Shown: positions 12,541 through 26,997, numbered from the stretch's first letter. The stretch: DNA of 64,000 nt from Paralichthys olivaceus (GCF_024713975.1 NC_091108.1:3711001-3775000), one strand, 5' to 3'. Translations and numbers: made by a program. Notes: generated by a model not told the origin, from the sequence alone.

Positions 12541-15500
12541 TCAATCGAAGGGATGCTCGGGGCAGCAGGGCTTCACTTTGGACCAGGAATCAATGCAGCT
12601 GCAGGGAGAAAGACCAGAGATAAAGATGATGATTTATTTTGATTCATGTTAATTAATATGTGAAAACCTCAGTGGTAGATTTTAGCTTGTGGCGCCTCCC
12701 ACCAGGATGGATCCACTTACTGACAATATGAAGTAACACTAAACTTAATCATTAAAATGAGCTGTGAACATGTTTACGGTTTAAATACTCATGTAGAAAT
12801 GAAACCACTGGTTTAACAAATAGCTGGCCAACATTTTAAATCAAACAAACTAGTCATTCACAAGTTGCAGCTTCTAAACTGTGACTGTGTTGCCGTCTTG
12901 GTATTTTCAGAGACTATCACAGTTTGCAATTATTTTTAACCGTCACTGTTTTGTCTCTGAAATTCCTGAGCTTCTCCAAATCCGTGTTGCTCAACTGGAT
13001 GGATCAGAATGTTAAAAGGACAAACCTAAAAACCGTGCTACAAGACCTGACAACATGCAGCTGGTGAAAAGGAAAAGACTGACGTGTTGGGAGGGTTGGT
13101 TTTCCCAAAAATCAACTTAAGCGGCAATTTGATTTGTCCTAAGCTTCCACTGTCTCTCTGCTGGTTATCCATCACAGTTAAACGTGACACTGTCAGAGTA
13201 AAGTTGTTATTGTGTGGAACTGATGGGTTTTTTAATTAATCTGCGCTTCTCAGCAGGGACTGAACTACAATTGCGGGAAAAGAAAAAGTTGTTCAGAAGT
13301 TGGGAAAACCCAAAAGTGCTGAACGCAGTATACAGCATGCTTTCAAAATGAGAATGACTTGCATGTATAATAAATGAGCTGAAACATGTATAAACACCTG
13401 TGGTCCTTTAACAACTCGATGGTAATTTATTTTTCCAAGCTGAGGCTGGGAAACTCTTTGAGACTCCCCTTAATAAATGATGCGGCTGTTCTCACAGTTG
13501 CGAAAGAACAGAACGGCAACAAACAAAAAAAGTTCACAGTTGTGAAATCTGTGTTTGTAAAATATTCACATCATTTACTTGAAAATATGATACAAGGACA
13601 GAAACACAAGCAAACTGTCTTTTCATCTGCTACATAAAGTGAACAGTTTTCCACACTTATCTGCGTTATCTAATGTTTCACAGAATGAACCTCAATGACG
13701 GAGCCTTCTTAGTGGATATTATGAAAACATTTGAGAACATTTTTATCATAGAAAAGAACAACAGGTCTCTTTTCCGATACGTGAAACGGAGCAAAACAAC
13801 TTTCTTGTTTTTCTACCTTAACCTGGTTAACACACTTTCTCATATCAAGAAATCTCATCTGAGCTGAAAACATTCGCCCACCGTGTGCAGAGCAAAGAAC
13901 GCGTGTTCATGTTCTTCTTTGCATGACTAAAAGAACATGTTAAAGAACTGTGTGTTTTTCTGTCTGACTGGTTTATGGTAATGTGAACTGAGCTGTTACC
14001 TCTTATGGTAGACGCAGAGGCAAGCCAGCCTGGCGATGGTCTCTCCCTGTACCAGATCCTCCAAACAGATGGAGCACTCTCCACTGTCTTTACTTAGCAC
14101 ATCCGCTGTAAACACAAACACACAAAGCAACCATGAGTGTTTCCAGCTTTTAAAAATACATAAATCAATCACACGGCAACTGGTGTGTTACTGTGGTGTG
14201 ATACTTACTATTGTAAGGTAGGGGAGGAGACGTGAGGCAGCTCAACAGGTGATCCTCGATCCGACCCCCGGGGAAAGGCTTCGAGCAGAAAGGACAACGG
14301 ATATCTGCACAAAGCAGAGACACAGGAGAGCTGAGTTTAAAGCGTTGTGTCACACAGCGAGGCATAAATGATGGATGATGCTCACATCACATTTAACACA
14401 AGTGCTGTGTTTGGACATTTAGATTACACAAAGCAAAGAGCAGACTGACGCACAACCAGGCCGTGTAAGGGACGTGAATGATTTTACTTTGAGTGGAACT
14501 GACCCAGAAGAGTTTGAAGCTTTATTTGACTGCGTGCAAAACAGCGACTCCGCTCCGAGGCCACACGTGAATGGGACAAACCGTCAGAATCGGTGCCTTG
14601 CTGCCCTACATTCTCCTCCATCCAGGAGCTGCTGCCAGCAGCGAGCGCGCATGTGAAGTTGTGACCCATTTCCCTACACTTGCTGGAGGGCTGGCCCAGG
14701 AAGCCCCCCTCTGCACCGTGGCTGTGTTTGGGCTCAAATAAATGTCACGTCTCTGTGTGCGAGAGCAACAATCACAAAACCAAGCACCTACTTTCACTTC
14801 CTCTGCAAACTCTTGTTCCCATTTTGATGCACTCCAGCGGTCAGCTGCTGGTGTTTTCAACTTGCAGGCTGCACAAACACTGTCAACCGGCTTTGAGACA
14901 TGAAAGAGCTTGGATATGTCATCACTTCCAGGTTTTAACGCCACAGCTCTGCCTCACACAATGGGGCCTCTTGATGATTTTAGCAGCATGCAAGCACGAG
15001 CAAAGAGATCATCTCTTCAGGAATGTAAATTCCACATGTAATCCATTTTAATTTCAGACTGGATGGATGGAGGGGTACCAAGTTAGACTGGAATACCAAT
15101 GTTTGCTGCAGGTCACTGTGTTTTATTTAACTTTAAGGTCATTTTTCTCTGAACCCACGTCACTCTTTCCTATCTCCTGCTGCTATTTTATCATCTGTCT
15201 GATTAAAGCATCATCAGTCATACCCCAGATGTCGTCACACATTTTAATGCCGCTGACGCAACGAGTTATTTCCTTTTTGCTCCCGTTGCCAAGATGTGAC
15301 ACATCCAGGACTTTCCGAACAGCCGCTGCTGCCGAACATGTCCCTGGATGTGATCTGCTTTCATTTCCACCCCAACAAGTACCGATGGAGCCCAGACAGA
15401 CATTGTGGGAAGTGTTGTGAATAAAATGTCATGTATAGAGAGTAGAACTGTGTGAACTCACTGCCATGTCGGTTGTTGACACGGTAAAGGCCGATCCATG

Positions 15501-15987
15501 CCTCTGACACCGGCCGCTGGTGTGTGCCCCGGACCCGGGCGGATCTTGCGCCAACGCTGCGGCTCGAAGAGTGCCGATTCCCGGGCAGCCGCTCGGAAAA
15601 AGTGCGGTGGGGCGTGCGGCCTGTCTCCTCCCCGGGCTGATGCTCCGCGTCGACGGGAGCCTCCGGGCTTGTGTTCCCGTCCTCCTCGGGTTTCCCCTCG
15701 CTGTTGTCGTCCGCAGGTGACGCCTGGCTGACGCCGGAGGACGGGATGCTGTGGTGGTCGGCGGGGCTGCCGTCGGCGCTCGCCCCGTGCTGCCCCAGGT
15801 CCGAGTCGCTGCCCTCCTCCGATCGGCTCCGGTTGGCCTCCGTGTCCTCGAAGCTTCCGGAGAAGTCGACCATGAGGCTGGTGGGTCTGGCGAGGCGGGG
15901 TCTCCGGTAGGAATCCCGCTTGGTGCCATCTTTCCCGAAGGCAGAGGGAGCCGGGTCTTCCTGGAGGCGGCTGGCTCTGGTGCCCAT
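12541..15987 (-). CDS. ZNRF1/2-like RING E3 ubiquitin ligase
   Basis: Predicted 261 aa from exons 15462-15987 (ATG at 15987), 14209-14304, 14000-14105 and 12541-12598 (stop at 12541-12543; the exon continues to 12498). Phases fit exactly. It begins MGTRASR, so Gly2 could be N-myristoylated as in ZNRF1/2. Residues 5-170 are a low-complexity Ser/Arg/Asp tail. Then comes a C2HC-type zinc finger (CPFCSK to HLLSCL) and a C-terminal RING (ECSICLEDLVQGETIARLAC, LCVYHKSCIDSW, ending CCPEHPFD). This zinc-finger plus RING order, the CPEH ending and the short tail match ZNRF1/ZNRF2. The N-terminal tail does not match either, so this looks like a divergent third member. ZNRF proteins ubiquitinate membrane-associated substrates; the substrate here is unknown. 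Confidence 0.87.
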
Positions 15988-16310
15988 CTCTAGCGGGGAG
16001 CTAGTTCAGCGGTTAGCCGAGCGGCTGCTTCCTCAAACCACCGCGAAACCAGGCGGGCGAGTTCACCTCCAAACGTCCCCGAAACTTTCCGGTGTTCTGG
16101 TATGAGCTCCGGATAGTAACACCCGTCCAGACACCGAGCTGCTCGGAGGAGACGTTCGTAGTTCGACGGAGAGTCTCCGGCCTCAGTTCGTCTGGACTCT
16201 CCACATTTTCATTTTCTTTTTTTTTGACGTGACCGACGTCTCTGCTGCAGCGGAAACACTGAGCGCGGCTTCCTCCTGTGCGTCATATACCCACAGTTAC
16301 GGTAGCGTCA
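15480..16310 (-). promoter_or_regulatory. CpG-rich island over exon 1 and promoter of the ZNRF-like gene
   Basis: GC- and CpG-dense compared with the AT-rich flanks. It spans the first coding exon and about 320 bp upstream. The transcription start probably lies between 16000 and 16290. No TATA box is evident at a fitting distance. Confidence 0.6.
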
Positions 16311-16319
16311 TCAACTGAC

Positions 16320-17380
16320 CCCCCCCAGCAGCTGCTCGATAAACAAATAGATTTTTTTTTAAAAATCATATTTAAATATTAACCTGAGAAATATACATCA
16401 TTTAATAATATGCATTTATAATTCAACGAGGAAACAATTCTAGGAAATCTAAACAATTAAAAAAAAAAATCTAAACACGAAACTATTAAAAGAGCGAAAT
16501 ATTAAGCAACACACGAATCTAAATATTAACCTGTGAATCAAACCTTTTAAAATCTAATTATCAAAGTTTAACATAAAAACAAAATCTATATATATTAAAA
16601 CATGTATTAAATAATAAAAAACCTAAAAATCTGGTACTAGTCTAATTTCAACACAGATTTTTAACGATGAATTCAACATGATTGTGGAATTTGTTGAAAT
16701 TATTTAACTATTAATTTTTTATCTATTTGTGTGTCTATTTATACAGATTGTTTTTCAGGTACTTCATTTTATACTAATTTATCTAATAATTTAATTGATT
16801 CATTAATTGCTCAGGGTTTTAGCTTTCAGCAGTTTGTTATTTGATCTTTATCCTTTTCACATCTCTTATTCAATCTTTTTTCTAATCTCTTTTGTATGTT
16901 ATTATTTTATCTTCAACATTTGTATCCTTCTTTGTGTGTTTCCTCATTTCAAACTCATGAGAGTCATGATATGGGGGGGTTATAATATATATAAAAATAA
17001 AGCCTCTTCACCTCTTTATTAGTCTGCAAAGCACTTTGTGTCATATTGTTTATGTAAAAAATAAAATCCAAATAAACTGATTGACTGATTGATTAATTGA
17101 TTGTGATGTTGATGGAATGAAATGTTCCGGAGAACATTAATTCAGGAATTACACTATTTATGCCTGAATTAAAAACCTGATTTAAAAAAAACTACAGTCC
17201 TGATCGTTCTGGGTATTTGTCTTTGAAAATGTGACAGTTTCAAATGACCAAACATTTAGTAGGAACCAGTGAAATTGTGATTTCCCTCTTTTTGTTGCAT
17301 TATAATAAATAAAAATAAAGAATAACGCCAGCGACCGTTGAGGGTTGGCGCCTGCTCGCGGGTTATTACGGTAAAAAAGT
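16320..17380. other. AT-rich spacer between head-to-head genes
   Basis: Very AT-rich sequence with poly(A)/poly(T) runs separates the divergent ZNRF-like and tep1 promoters. No coding exon or RNA gene was recognised. Confidence 0.6.
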
Positions 17381-17384
17381 ACAC

Positions 17385-17568
17385 AACAAACTGACCAATC
17401 AGCGCCCTCCAAATCCCGCGGAGGTGGGGCCGAGCAGCTGAATGCGGAAACACAGTGAGCGTCGTTAGCTTCATTAGCCCCACACCGATGCTAACCCCGC
17501 ACTTCACACTGCGGGAGTCACACGCGTGTCCGGAGCCTGAGGAGGAGATTCTGCGGAAACGTTGCGCG
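17385..17568 (+). promoter_or_regulatory. tep1: tep1 promoter and non-coding first exon
   Basis: A local GC-rich block has a CCAAT-type box (GACCAATCAGCG at about 17392) followed by a GC-rich stretch. A strong donor (GCG|GTGAGT) sits at 17568. The next in-phase acceptor is at 18880, two bases before the chosen ATG, so this is a 5' UTR exon. The start site is estimated at 17440-17500. Confidence 0.6.
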
Positions 17569-18881
17569 GTGAGTGTTTGTTCGCGCTTCCGTTATAAACC
17601 GTGAGTCATCACAACGAGCAGCGACGTGACTCGTGAACTGTCGGAGTCTCAGGTTGACTCAGGCTGAAGTGAAGAGATGATGTGACACAGTCATTGTGTT
17701 GTGTCTGTCGTTGGTTTGTTGTGTTTGTTAATGTTTACATGGTGTTTGTTGCTCTGTGGTCTGTATTTTATGCTCGTTACAGCATAAGTTGCCAATTTGG
17801 GTAAAAAAAAAGAAAATAATATATGAACTCACGTGAAGGAAACTAATCCAGACCAGCTTAAAAACTTTACTATTGAAGAAAATATCAAAAACTAAAGCAA
17901 CATAACATTTGCTTTATACATACATATATAGATGTATATATAGAATATTTATGTGAAAAAACGAGATTTTTATTTAATTTTATTTGACTATAGCAATAAT
18001 AATAAACTTTATTTATTTCACGCCTGGTTACAAGTAATGAAATAATAAAAACAATCAAATAAAGCGATAAAACCAACACAAGTTAGGAGGGTTTTTTTAT
18101 CCATTTATAGTTATGTGACATTTATAATTATGTGTTAAAATAAAATGAGCGGATGTGTTCCTTTCTTTAAACCACCAACGACATTTCAAATTCACCAGAC
18201 GCTCAAATGAAACAGCTGCCACACATGCAGAGATGCAGACTTAAGACAAATGTGGAGTTGGTGTAGGTATTTTTTATTTGTTAAGGCTGCAACTAAGAAT
18301 GAACAGTTTCAATCGTCCAGTCGTTTGAGGGAAAACTTGATTAAATAGTAAGTAATTAAACTCTCTCTGATCATGACGTGTACCTAAGTACTTATAATGC
18401 TTTAATACTTGTGAAGCTGAACGTTGCTTGAAAAATGATTTAAAACAATCAGTTGTTTGGTGTAATTTTTATTTTATTCGATTTGCTGTTGCAGTTCCAA
18501 CATTTAGTTGAGTTTATGGTGTGAAATAAGCATTTCTTGTTGTTGAATTCTTTGCTGATTTGTTTTTCCACTGTCTGTGGAATTTCATAGTATTTTAGTC
18601 ACTTTTGCATATACTTCATGCATTATGCTGCTGCTGGTGTCTAATGAAACAACGCAGAACATGTTTTCTGACTGTTTCCAGACTTTGGTCTCTTTTTATG
18701 GAGAGCGACACTCCCTCATCTACAGTAGCACAATGCTTAGTCAAACAGTTGAAGGAATGCTGCAGAGCTGCTTATCTAAGGACCTCGTCCTGCCTTGGAT
18801 TGTTCGGGTTTTGTGATTGATGGGAGAGGCTCGAACCCGCTGCAGCCTTTGACCTTCTGATCGCTGTGTTTCTCTGCAGAG

Positions 18882-20480
18882 ATGAGGGCCCTCACTTTGC
18901 AGGCGGTAAACGTGGCTCAAGAGGAGCAGCAGCAGGCCACATGTGGAAGAAGTCTGTCCTCCAACTACGCTCCTCTGAGTCTGGATAATAAGATCTTAGC
19001 TCAGAGCTCCCTGCAGATGCCCCAGCTCTCCTCCCTCGCCTCTCTCCAGCCCTCCAGTCTCTCCTCCACGTCATCCTCCCTCCTCTCCTCATCTTCCCTC
19101 GTGCCCTCCATCACCTCTTCCCTCCTCAGCACCCAGAACAGGCTCCTAACTAGCGATTCACCTCGTTTCTCCTTTTCTTTGACCTCCTCCATCTCTGATG
19201 ACTCGCTGCTGCCCACGTCCGTGCCCAGCGGTGCTCTGCTCAACCGCTTCGCTCAGCCTCCATCATTCCTGCATCACGGTCTGGGCGAACAACAGAAGAG
19301 GGATGTCGGAGGAGACGTTGGCAGAGAGGAAATATCTGAAGAGATGCCAACTAGTTTTGAAGGAATATGTGTGGTACATGAAATATTCTTCATTTGTCTC
19401 GTCTTACCGTGGTTGTTGATACAAACTTATTTGAAATACCTGACAAAGACCATTTATGATACATCCCATTTCTTAGTATTACTGTTCTAATGTGTATTCT
19501 CATGCATCAGCAGCAGTCTGAAGAAGATGATATTAGTTCTGAAGAGGAGGAGGAGGAGGATTATGTTTGCTCCACTATGGAGTTATCTTTCCTGGAAACA
19601 GACTTGGTCAACGAGGAAATCGAACCGTCTGTTGCCATCGCACAGGAGGAGTTTCCTGTGTTTGATGGAGGAAATGAAAATATTGAGGAGCTGGAGGACA
19701 AAAAGGTAGAAGAAGCTATTTTACATTTGTAACAGTCTGACATAGAAATACTCTCCTTTTCTTCAGCAGTTGTCTGCACCAGTGACACCAAGCCATATTA
19801 AAATGTGCTTGTTTTTATTATATAATCACGCTTCTGTGTTGTTCTGTCTGTTGCTCAGTATCTCCTGCTGAATGCAGTGTGTTGCTCCCTGGTCAGTAAG
19901 AGCACACCTCCGGGTCAGGACAACTGGGACTCAGAGGACAGTGTTTGGACCAAAATCACAAGCCTGGCAAAGGACATTTCTGTCCACGACCCTGAGTTTC
20001 TTCTGAAGGTGTGTACACTTTACATGTCTTAACATTACAATTATGAATATTTTATATTGTTGTATTCAAATATGACTGTTCTCCTTTTTCTCTTCCAGGT
20101 GGCAGTTTATGCTCGACAGGAGCTGAACATTCGCATCACAACAAACTTCATATTGGCTCTGGCTGCCAATCAGCCCTCCACCAAGCCTCATGTCCGCAGA
20201 TACTTCTGTGCCGCTGTGCAGCTGCCCTCTGATTGGCTGGAAGTCGTCAGGATCTATAGCACAGTAAGCATTAGTGAGCGTCCTCAGGGCGGTGGAATCC
20301 TGTTGCAACAGTTCTGTCTAAACTCTACGACTGTGTTTCCAGTGCTTCAGCCACTCCCTGCCGATGTGTCTGAAGAAAGCCATGGCTGACAAGTTCAAGC
20401 AGTTCAGCGAGTATCAGCTGGCGAAATATAACACACGCAAACACCGCTGTAAACGCAGCCCCAAAAATCGCAAAGTAAAG
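18882..20480 (+). other. tep1: tep1 N-terminal exons and start of TROVE
   Basis: Exons 18880-19373 (coding from 18882), 19511-19705, 19859-20008, 20099-20263 and 20343-20480. The first encodes a Ser/Leu-rich, low-complexity stretch and the second an acidic patch. TROVE-type helices begin in the third (YLLLNAVCCSLVSK) and continue through VAVYARQELNIRITTNFILA. The acceptor at 19511 sits in a CAGCAGCAG run, so one- or two-residue variants are possible. Confidence 0.85.
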
Positions 20481-23400
20481 GTACTGGAACATTCACTCTG
20501 CTCTCCATTTATCTACATATATCACCAGGCTTTGTTCACAAAATGTTTTCCTCTGTCTTCATCATGGTGGTGGAGGCTGTTTCTTTATATATAATACGTC
20601 AGTTCTGTCTTTTCTCTAAAATAATTCAAAGATAATCTCTTAATCCCTCCGTTTTGTTCTGTTGATTCACCAGAAACCGACTGAGGCGCAGCTGAAACGG
20701 TGGGCAGACACGCTCAGAACAGACCAATCTATCCTGAAGAAGTTTGTGAGTCAACATGCGTTTCCATCGGGGAAAGTTTATTGCTGCAGGGGCTGTGATG
20801 TGTTTGAACTGGTTTGTGTTTGTGTTTACAGCTGATGATGGAGAAAAAGGTGGTGGATAAAAAGCAGAGTGAGTTCACTGTGAAGAAGATGATAAAGAGG
20901 CTTCACATCAAAGAACCGGCCAAACACGTCATGGCCATTCTGGGAAAAAAGTGAGACACTCTTCACATCCTGGTAGCCTTCAATCAATAAAGTTGTCTGG
21001 AAATAAAAGGAAGAAGCTTTGTTGATTTTAACATTTTCAACACATTTTAATTTAACCTCCCATCTATGATCTATAAATAAACAGATATAATTGTTTTAGC
21101 TCTTGCATCTCCATCTTTACGGAAACTGAGACAATGGTGTCATTCAGCATTTTTGTCATTCGTTATTTACACAGTAGAAAAGTGGAAAACTGAGATGCAG
21201 GAGAAAAAGGTCTAGTTTGGATCTCAGAGCAGGAGCTATGTACATGACACCCGAGAGGTGAGAAACCTGGGTCATCTCCTGCCATTTCGAAATGTGACGC
21301 TCTTGTGTGTGTGGCAGGTATCCTGCTGACCTGAAGGCCTTCACCCACAGTGGAATGAAGGGTGTGTGGGAGAGGGAGCAAGCCGGGAAGCGAATGAAGC
21401 TCAAAGAGCCGGAGACTTGGGAACGACTGCTCGGTGCAGAGGGCAACAAGGCCGCCACCTGGGAGAAACTCATAGGTTCGGAAAATATTTACTTCCAGCT
21501 TGGCATCACACAAGCTTTCTGGCCAGTTCAGTTTTCTTATCGCTACAAGTTCCCCAGAGCCAGTGAATACTTTTCCAAAGATGCATTTGGAAATCACACA
21601 CCCAACATGATGATGAATGACGTCTTTTTCTGCACAGATAACAAGTCTCTTCCGTTCATGGCCATGTTGAGGAACCTGAGGAACATGATCACTCAGGGCA
21701 TCAGCGAAGCTCATCACAAGAAGATCCTCAGCAAACTGACCAACAAGGTGAGACAGACGCTCTGTGGTGAAACATGCGGTAAATCTTTACGTAAAAAAAT
21801 AATACTACAACTCTGACCAGCTGAGAGTTCATTAAGTTCTCGGTAATTATGTGTTTTTCATGTACTTGCAGAAAGCCGTCATTCAGAGCCGACAGTTTCC
21901 TTTCAGATTCCTCGCTGCCTACAAAGTCATCATGGAGCTTAACACTTTGGGTGAGATACATCATCAAGTGGCTATAAAACTCTTGTCTGATAGTTATATT
22001 AAAAAAAATACAAGCTACTCAGCTGGGTTGCTATTTTTTAAAATAGTAATAAAGGCAGAGGTTGATGAAATACTCAGTTCCTTTACTCATGTAGACGTGT
22101 ACATGTACTTCAAGGACATACTCTTCACTCTAACTCCTCTTTACCTCTTTGTTCTTTAGCTTCCACATCCGAGCAAGCGGTTCCCTCAGCACAGGAGATC
22201 CTGAAGGCAATCCTGAAGAAGTTTCCCAAGTGCAAGCGTACCAAGCGTTTGGACTGGGAGACGACCGACAAGAAAAGGGTGAAGATGACGCTCGGCGTGC
22301 CGTTTATCTGTCGAAAGTACAAACTGAAGAAAGCCCAGCTTCTCAAGGCCAAGTATGAAAATATCCATCCATCCATTATCTATACCACTACAGTCAATAA
22401 TTAACTCGATACTCACTCTTGTTTTTTCATTTGCTGGAGTTTTGTCTTGATTTCTTAAATTTTTGACACAGATTTCTTCAGTATTATGTGATTGAGAGTT
22501 AAAACAGTCCAACGTTGTTAGAAAATGCACAAAAGGACAACTGCATGAATTAAAAGGACGTGTACTCAGTGATATAATGCAGCTTCTTCTTTGTCTGTGC
22601 ATCCAGTCAGAGGCTGTTCACCGTTGCTCTGCTGCAGCGTTACCGCAAAGCTCTGGAGACGGCGGTTCAGATCTCCTGCCGTTACAATGTTCCACCACTT
22701 CCGGGACGGACCGCTGTTTTCCTCGTCACAGACATCTCAACTAGTCGGACCACGGAACAGAAACAGGACTTCTGTCTCCCACCAGAATCCGAGCAAGAAA
22801 GCGATGAGGAGGAAGAAGACGCCTCAAGCTCGAGGAGGAGGAAGAAGAAGAAGGAGGAGAATGATGACAAGCTCAGTCCTTCTGTATGTAATATTTTATT
22901 TCAGATAAGCAATTACACAAAGGAAGTCATAACACAAAGGAAGTAGGGAATGAAATGTTTGACCTCTCCCGGGTTTTAAAGCTGATGGAGGTGGCGACGT
23001 TGCTCTCACTGATGATCTGCAGCAGCGCAGAGGACGGCCAGCTTCACTTAGTTGATGGCCACGGTGAAGAAGCAAAACTGACGTCTGACGTCCTTTTGGA
23101 AAATGTCAGAAGTGTCATGAAGCAAGTAAAGGTCGGGATTTTCTTTATTCACAGCCTTAGAAAGTTTGAAAAGTCTGAAGACTAAAATGCATTGAATACG
23201 ATTCCTGCTCACTCATGCTGTTGTCTGTATTAATGAATGCTTCTCTTCTTCAGTCAAGTAAGATGATATCATACAATGAAAGGGACAATAACTACCTCTC
23301 CAAAGTACTTAACAAGACAAACAAGGTCAGTTTATATGTACGAATGTATTTTATTTTGATAGTGTATCATTTGTTCTTACCTTTTATGGTTTCAGGGTTA

Positions 23401-26400
23401 TTTTATTTTATTTATAATCAATATTTTCCTTTAGAGACTTATTCAGCATCTTTGAGATCAGAGTGCTCATATGCTTTTTTTTTTTTATATCTTAGATTGA
23501 CAACATCATCGTACTGCTTGACTACTCCAATCCCCCTCTTGAATACACCATCAATAACTACAGGAAGGACGTAAACAACAAAGCCCTCATGGTGCAAATC
23601 AACTTAGAGGGGTAATTTTTCTGGTATAAAGCCGTCATCTCACAGTATTAGGACGCCAACAAAGGTTGGTGATCCTTTGTATTTATTAGCATACAGGTTT
23701 GTTTTCGTAACGCACAATTGTACAATAGAGGAAGGTTTTTGTTTCCTGTTTCTAATCTGCTGTTGTGTTGATTTGTTACAGGTACACAAAACCCCCCACC
23801 GACAGAAACCATGTGATTTTGTCGGGCTTCAGTGAGCAAATGCTGAGGTAAAATATCTTATTTACATCCCAAAGTCTTTTTAGAGCATTCATTTAGACAC
23901 AAACTGGAATCTCTGCCCTGCGGTAGTTTTCCTCCGTCACCAGTCCAGTGTCAGTCTAACGGTTTCCCGCGCTCATGCTCACCTAAAACCTTCGACCAAG
24001 AAAATGTAAATTTAGTCATAATGTTGTACAAAGTAAGAGATTGTGAACATCATACAACTCTAAAGAGAGTAAATAAGCTCATTTCATGAACTCTTTCTGT
24101 CGTCGTGTTTCCAGGTTTGTGGCAGAACGAGGATCTTCTAGGCTGATGGACCATGTGGAGCATTTGGACAAACTTTACAATGTCCCACCACCAGAGGGAG
24201 CTAAAGACCCTCAGACCACAAACAGTGTTGTCTCAATTCCAGCCAGCCCCAAGTTAAGGTAAAAAGTAAAACTTGTCCTTAGAACTGTAGTATACTACAG
24301 CATTAAATATCCATAACAATCAAATTAAAAAAACAATCTTCTCTCTTTTCTTTTTTTTTTAAAATATAAAAGAAATCTAACGTGAAACAAACGCACCTTT
24401 TCCTCACTTCCTTAACACCAGCTCCTTCCTCTGTCGTCAGGTGGCGAGGCGTGCGCGTGTTCATCTCCTCCACCTTCAGAGACATGCACGCCGAGCGCGA
24501 CATCTTGGTGCGGAGCGTCTTCCCGGAGCTCCGGCGTCGTGCTGCGGTTCACTGCCTCTACCTGCAGGAGGTGGAGCTGCGCTGGGGCGTCACAGAGGAG
24601 GAGTCGTGCCGAGCCACCGAGCTGTGCCTGTCAGAGGTGTGTCGCAGCCAGATGATGGTGGGAGTCCTGGGGGAGAGGTACGGCCTGGTGCCCCCCAAAC
24701 CCGTCCTCCCTGGCCTGCCACAGTACAGCTGGGTAAGACCTGATGTGATGAGATCAAATTACATTCGAATTAGGCCTAGACGATATGGGCAAATATTATA
24801 TCGAGAAAAAGAAAATATCGTTAATTATCACGATACATGTCATATTATTTCTCTTAAATTTAAAGACAGATTTTTGTGCAATTTTTGAACGTGGGAATTT
24901 GAAATGTTGAAAACAAAGAAGAGTTTTTTCGTCTGTGTGCAGCTGGCGTCGGCCCCGGCGGGTCTGTCCATCACAGAGATGGAGATACGTCAGTTTCAGG
25001 CTCTTTTCCCTGATTCAGTGAACCAGAGAATGTTCTGCTACTTCAGAGATCTGAACATTACCAAGTATGAAGTCAGCAAATGTAACATGTTCACACACAA
25101 ACACCACTTCTTTTAATTCTTCCTTTTACAGTTGAAATACATTTGTCTTTTTGCTGTAACTTTGTGACGTCTTTAAATCACATTGTGCTTGAAATCTATT
25201 TATAGTTTCATTTATCTTTTTTTTTTGTGTCTCAGATCAGTTCCGGTGGCCTGGAGATCAGACTTTGCTCCTGAATCAAAAGAAGCTGAGTCTAAAATGG
25301 CCTCTTTGAAAAGCAGCATCCGAGCCAGTGACATCAAGGTCACTGAGAAGTGAGTCGTCTTTTTTTATTTTTCCATTATTTTTATTGAGGTTTTCCAGGG
25401 CAGAGTAAAAGTGCAGTGCTGCTTTGTCACTGTTAATAATGAGGTATTTAAAAATCTGGAAAGTGTATGTTGAAGCTTTTATCTCCATTATTTAAAGCCT
25501 AATTTAGACTTAAAAGACTTGTCTTGTCTTTGTCTCTCAGTTACCCGTGTGAGTGGGGGGGTGTTGTGGAAGGGAAGCCGTATCTGAAAAACCTGGAGGA
25601 CTTTGGCAAAGCTGTGCTCGACGACCTCTGGACGGCTGTGGTGAAGCAGTTTGTGGAAGTTAGTTCCTCTAAAATATGTCTATTTCATCACCGCACCCTT
25701 AATTAATCAAACGTTTCCTTATGAAAACAAAGAAATTACAAAAAACCTTTCCCTGGTGTATGGATATTTTATATTAAATGATTTGAAGTGATTTATTCAG
25801 AGTAATTTGTTAATACACACATTTGGTCAGATAATAATCACTATTACTTTCAGGAGGTTGAGGAGGCCGAGGGTGCATCAGATGTGACCGAGCAGGAGGT
25901 GCACCAGGGGGCGCTGCAGAGGCAGTTCTTTGGCAGAACGAAGCTGCTGTCACGAGCTGTGGAGGTGGTGGAGCAGGTCCAGACCAAAGGGGGGATGATG
26001 GTGGTGGACGGAGGACCTGGAGAGGGCAAAACTGTTTTCATGGTAAACTTCTTAAAGACGTTCACGTGTTGACATCATGTAGAGGATCCAGGGAAAATCT
26101 GTTTACTTGATCTCTGCACAGATTCTATCTATAACTGCCCGTGTTTCTCTGTTTCACACAGGCTGCTCTCGCTGACGCCCTCAGGACCAGAGACAAGTCC
26201 AAGTCCAACCTGGTCTGTGACATCATCTCCTACTCCACAGATGCCAGCCAATCAGCACGCTCTGTCGAGAACCTCCTCCGCTGCCTCGTTCAGTGGTTTA
26301 GAAGAATGAAGAACACTGAGAAGAAATCACCTCTTCCTCACTCATACAAGTGATTTTTACTTGTCTTCCACTTAGTTAATAAACTACATCGTGGTTCTAA

Positions 26401-26957
26401 TGCATTAGAAATGTCTTTCACATGTGTTTGATTCTATATTAATCCCTTTCATCAGAGACTTGCTGTCAGAGTTTCACTCCGCGTTGAGCGACGTGAAGCG
26501 GAACAAACCTCTGGTGCTGATGGTTGATGGGATGGATGGCATCAAAGACGGCGGAGGTCAGCTCAACTCTGACTGGATACCACAGCAGCTTCCACAGGTC
26601 AGTCAAAAAAGACAAACCCACACGTGAGATATACATGTATGTGTTTATGTTTACATCATTTCTCTGCTGTAGTCTAACACGTATTCTCTCTCTCGTGTCA
26701 GGGCGTGTGTTTGATCATAAGCATCACACCTAAAGCGGATCTTTTACAAACGCTGGTCAAGAAGAGAAGCACTGTCCTGTTCACCCTGGGACAGCTCACC
26801 ATGCCGGACAGGAGGGAGATCATTCAGAAAGGACTGGAAGCTTTTGGGAAGAAGCTCAGTGACTCTGCGTTCAACAACCAGGTTCTTTTTATTGTTGTAA
26901 TTTTCCTGTACTTTTGTTTAATCAGTTTGATTATTTGTATTTTCTCCTAAAAAGCGC

Positions 26958-26997
<40 letters not shown>

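Noticed and set aside
15429-15929. Pro/Ala/Arg-rich open frame on the minus strand and its plus-strand shadows
   Set aside because: GC-rich alternative frames of ZNRF-like exon 1; the other minus frame has the ATG and splices into zinc-finger and RING exons.
19001-19243. Minus-strand Glu/Arg-rich open frame
   Set aside because: It is the antisense of the Ser-rich first coding exon of tep1.
24382-24888. Plus-strand frame running past 24732 as one long exon
   Set aside because: The tep1 frame is real only to the donor at 24732; the extension reads into an intronic repeat and loses family similarity.
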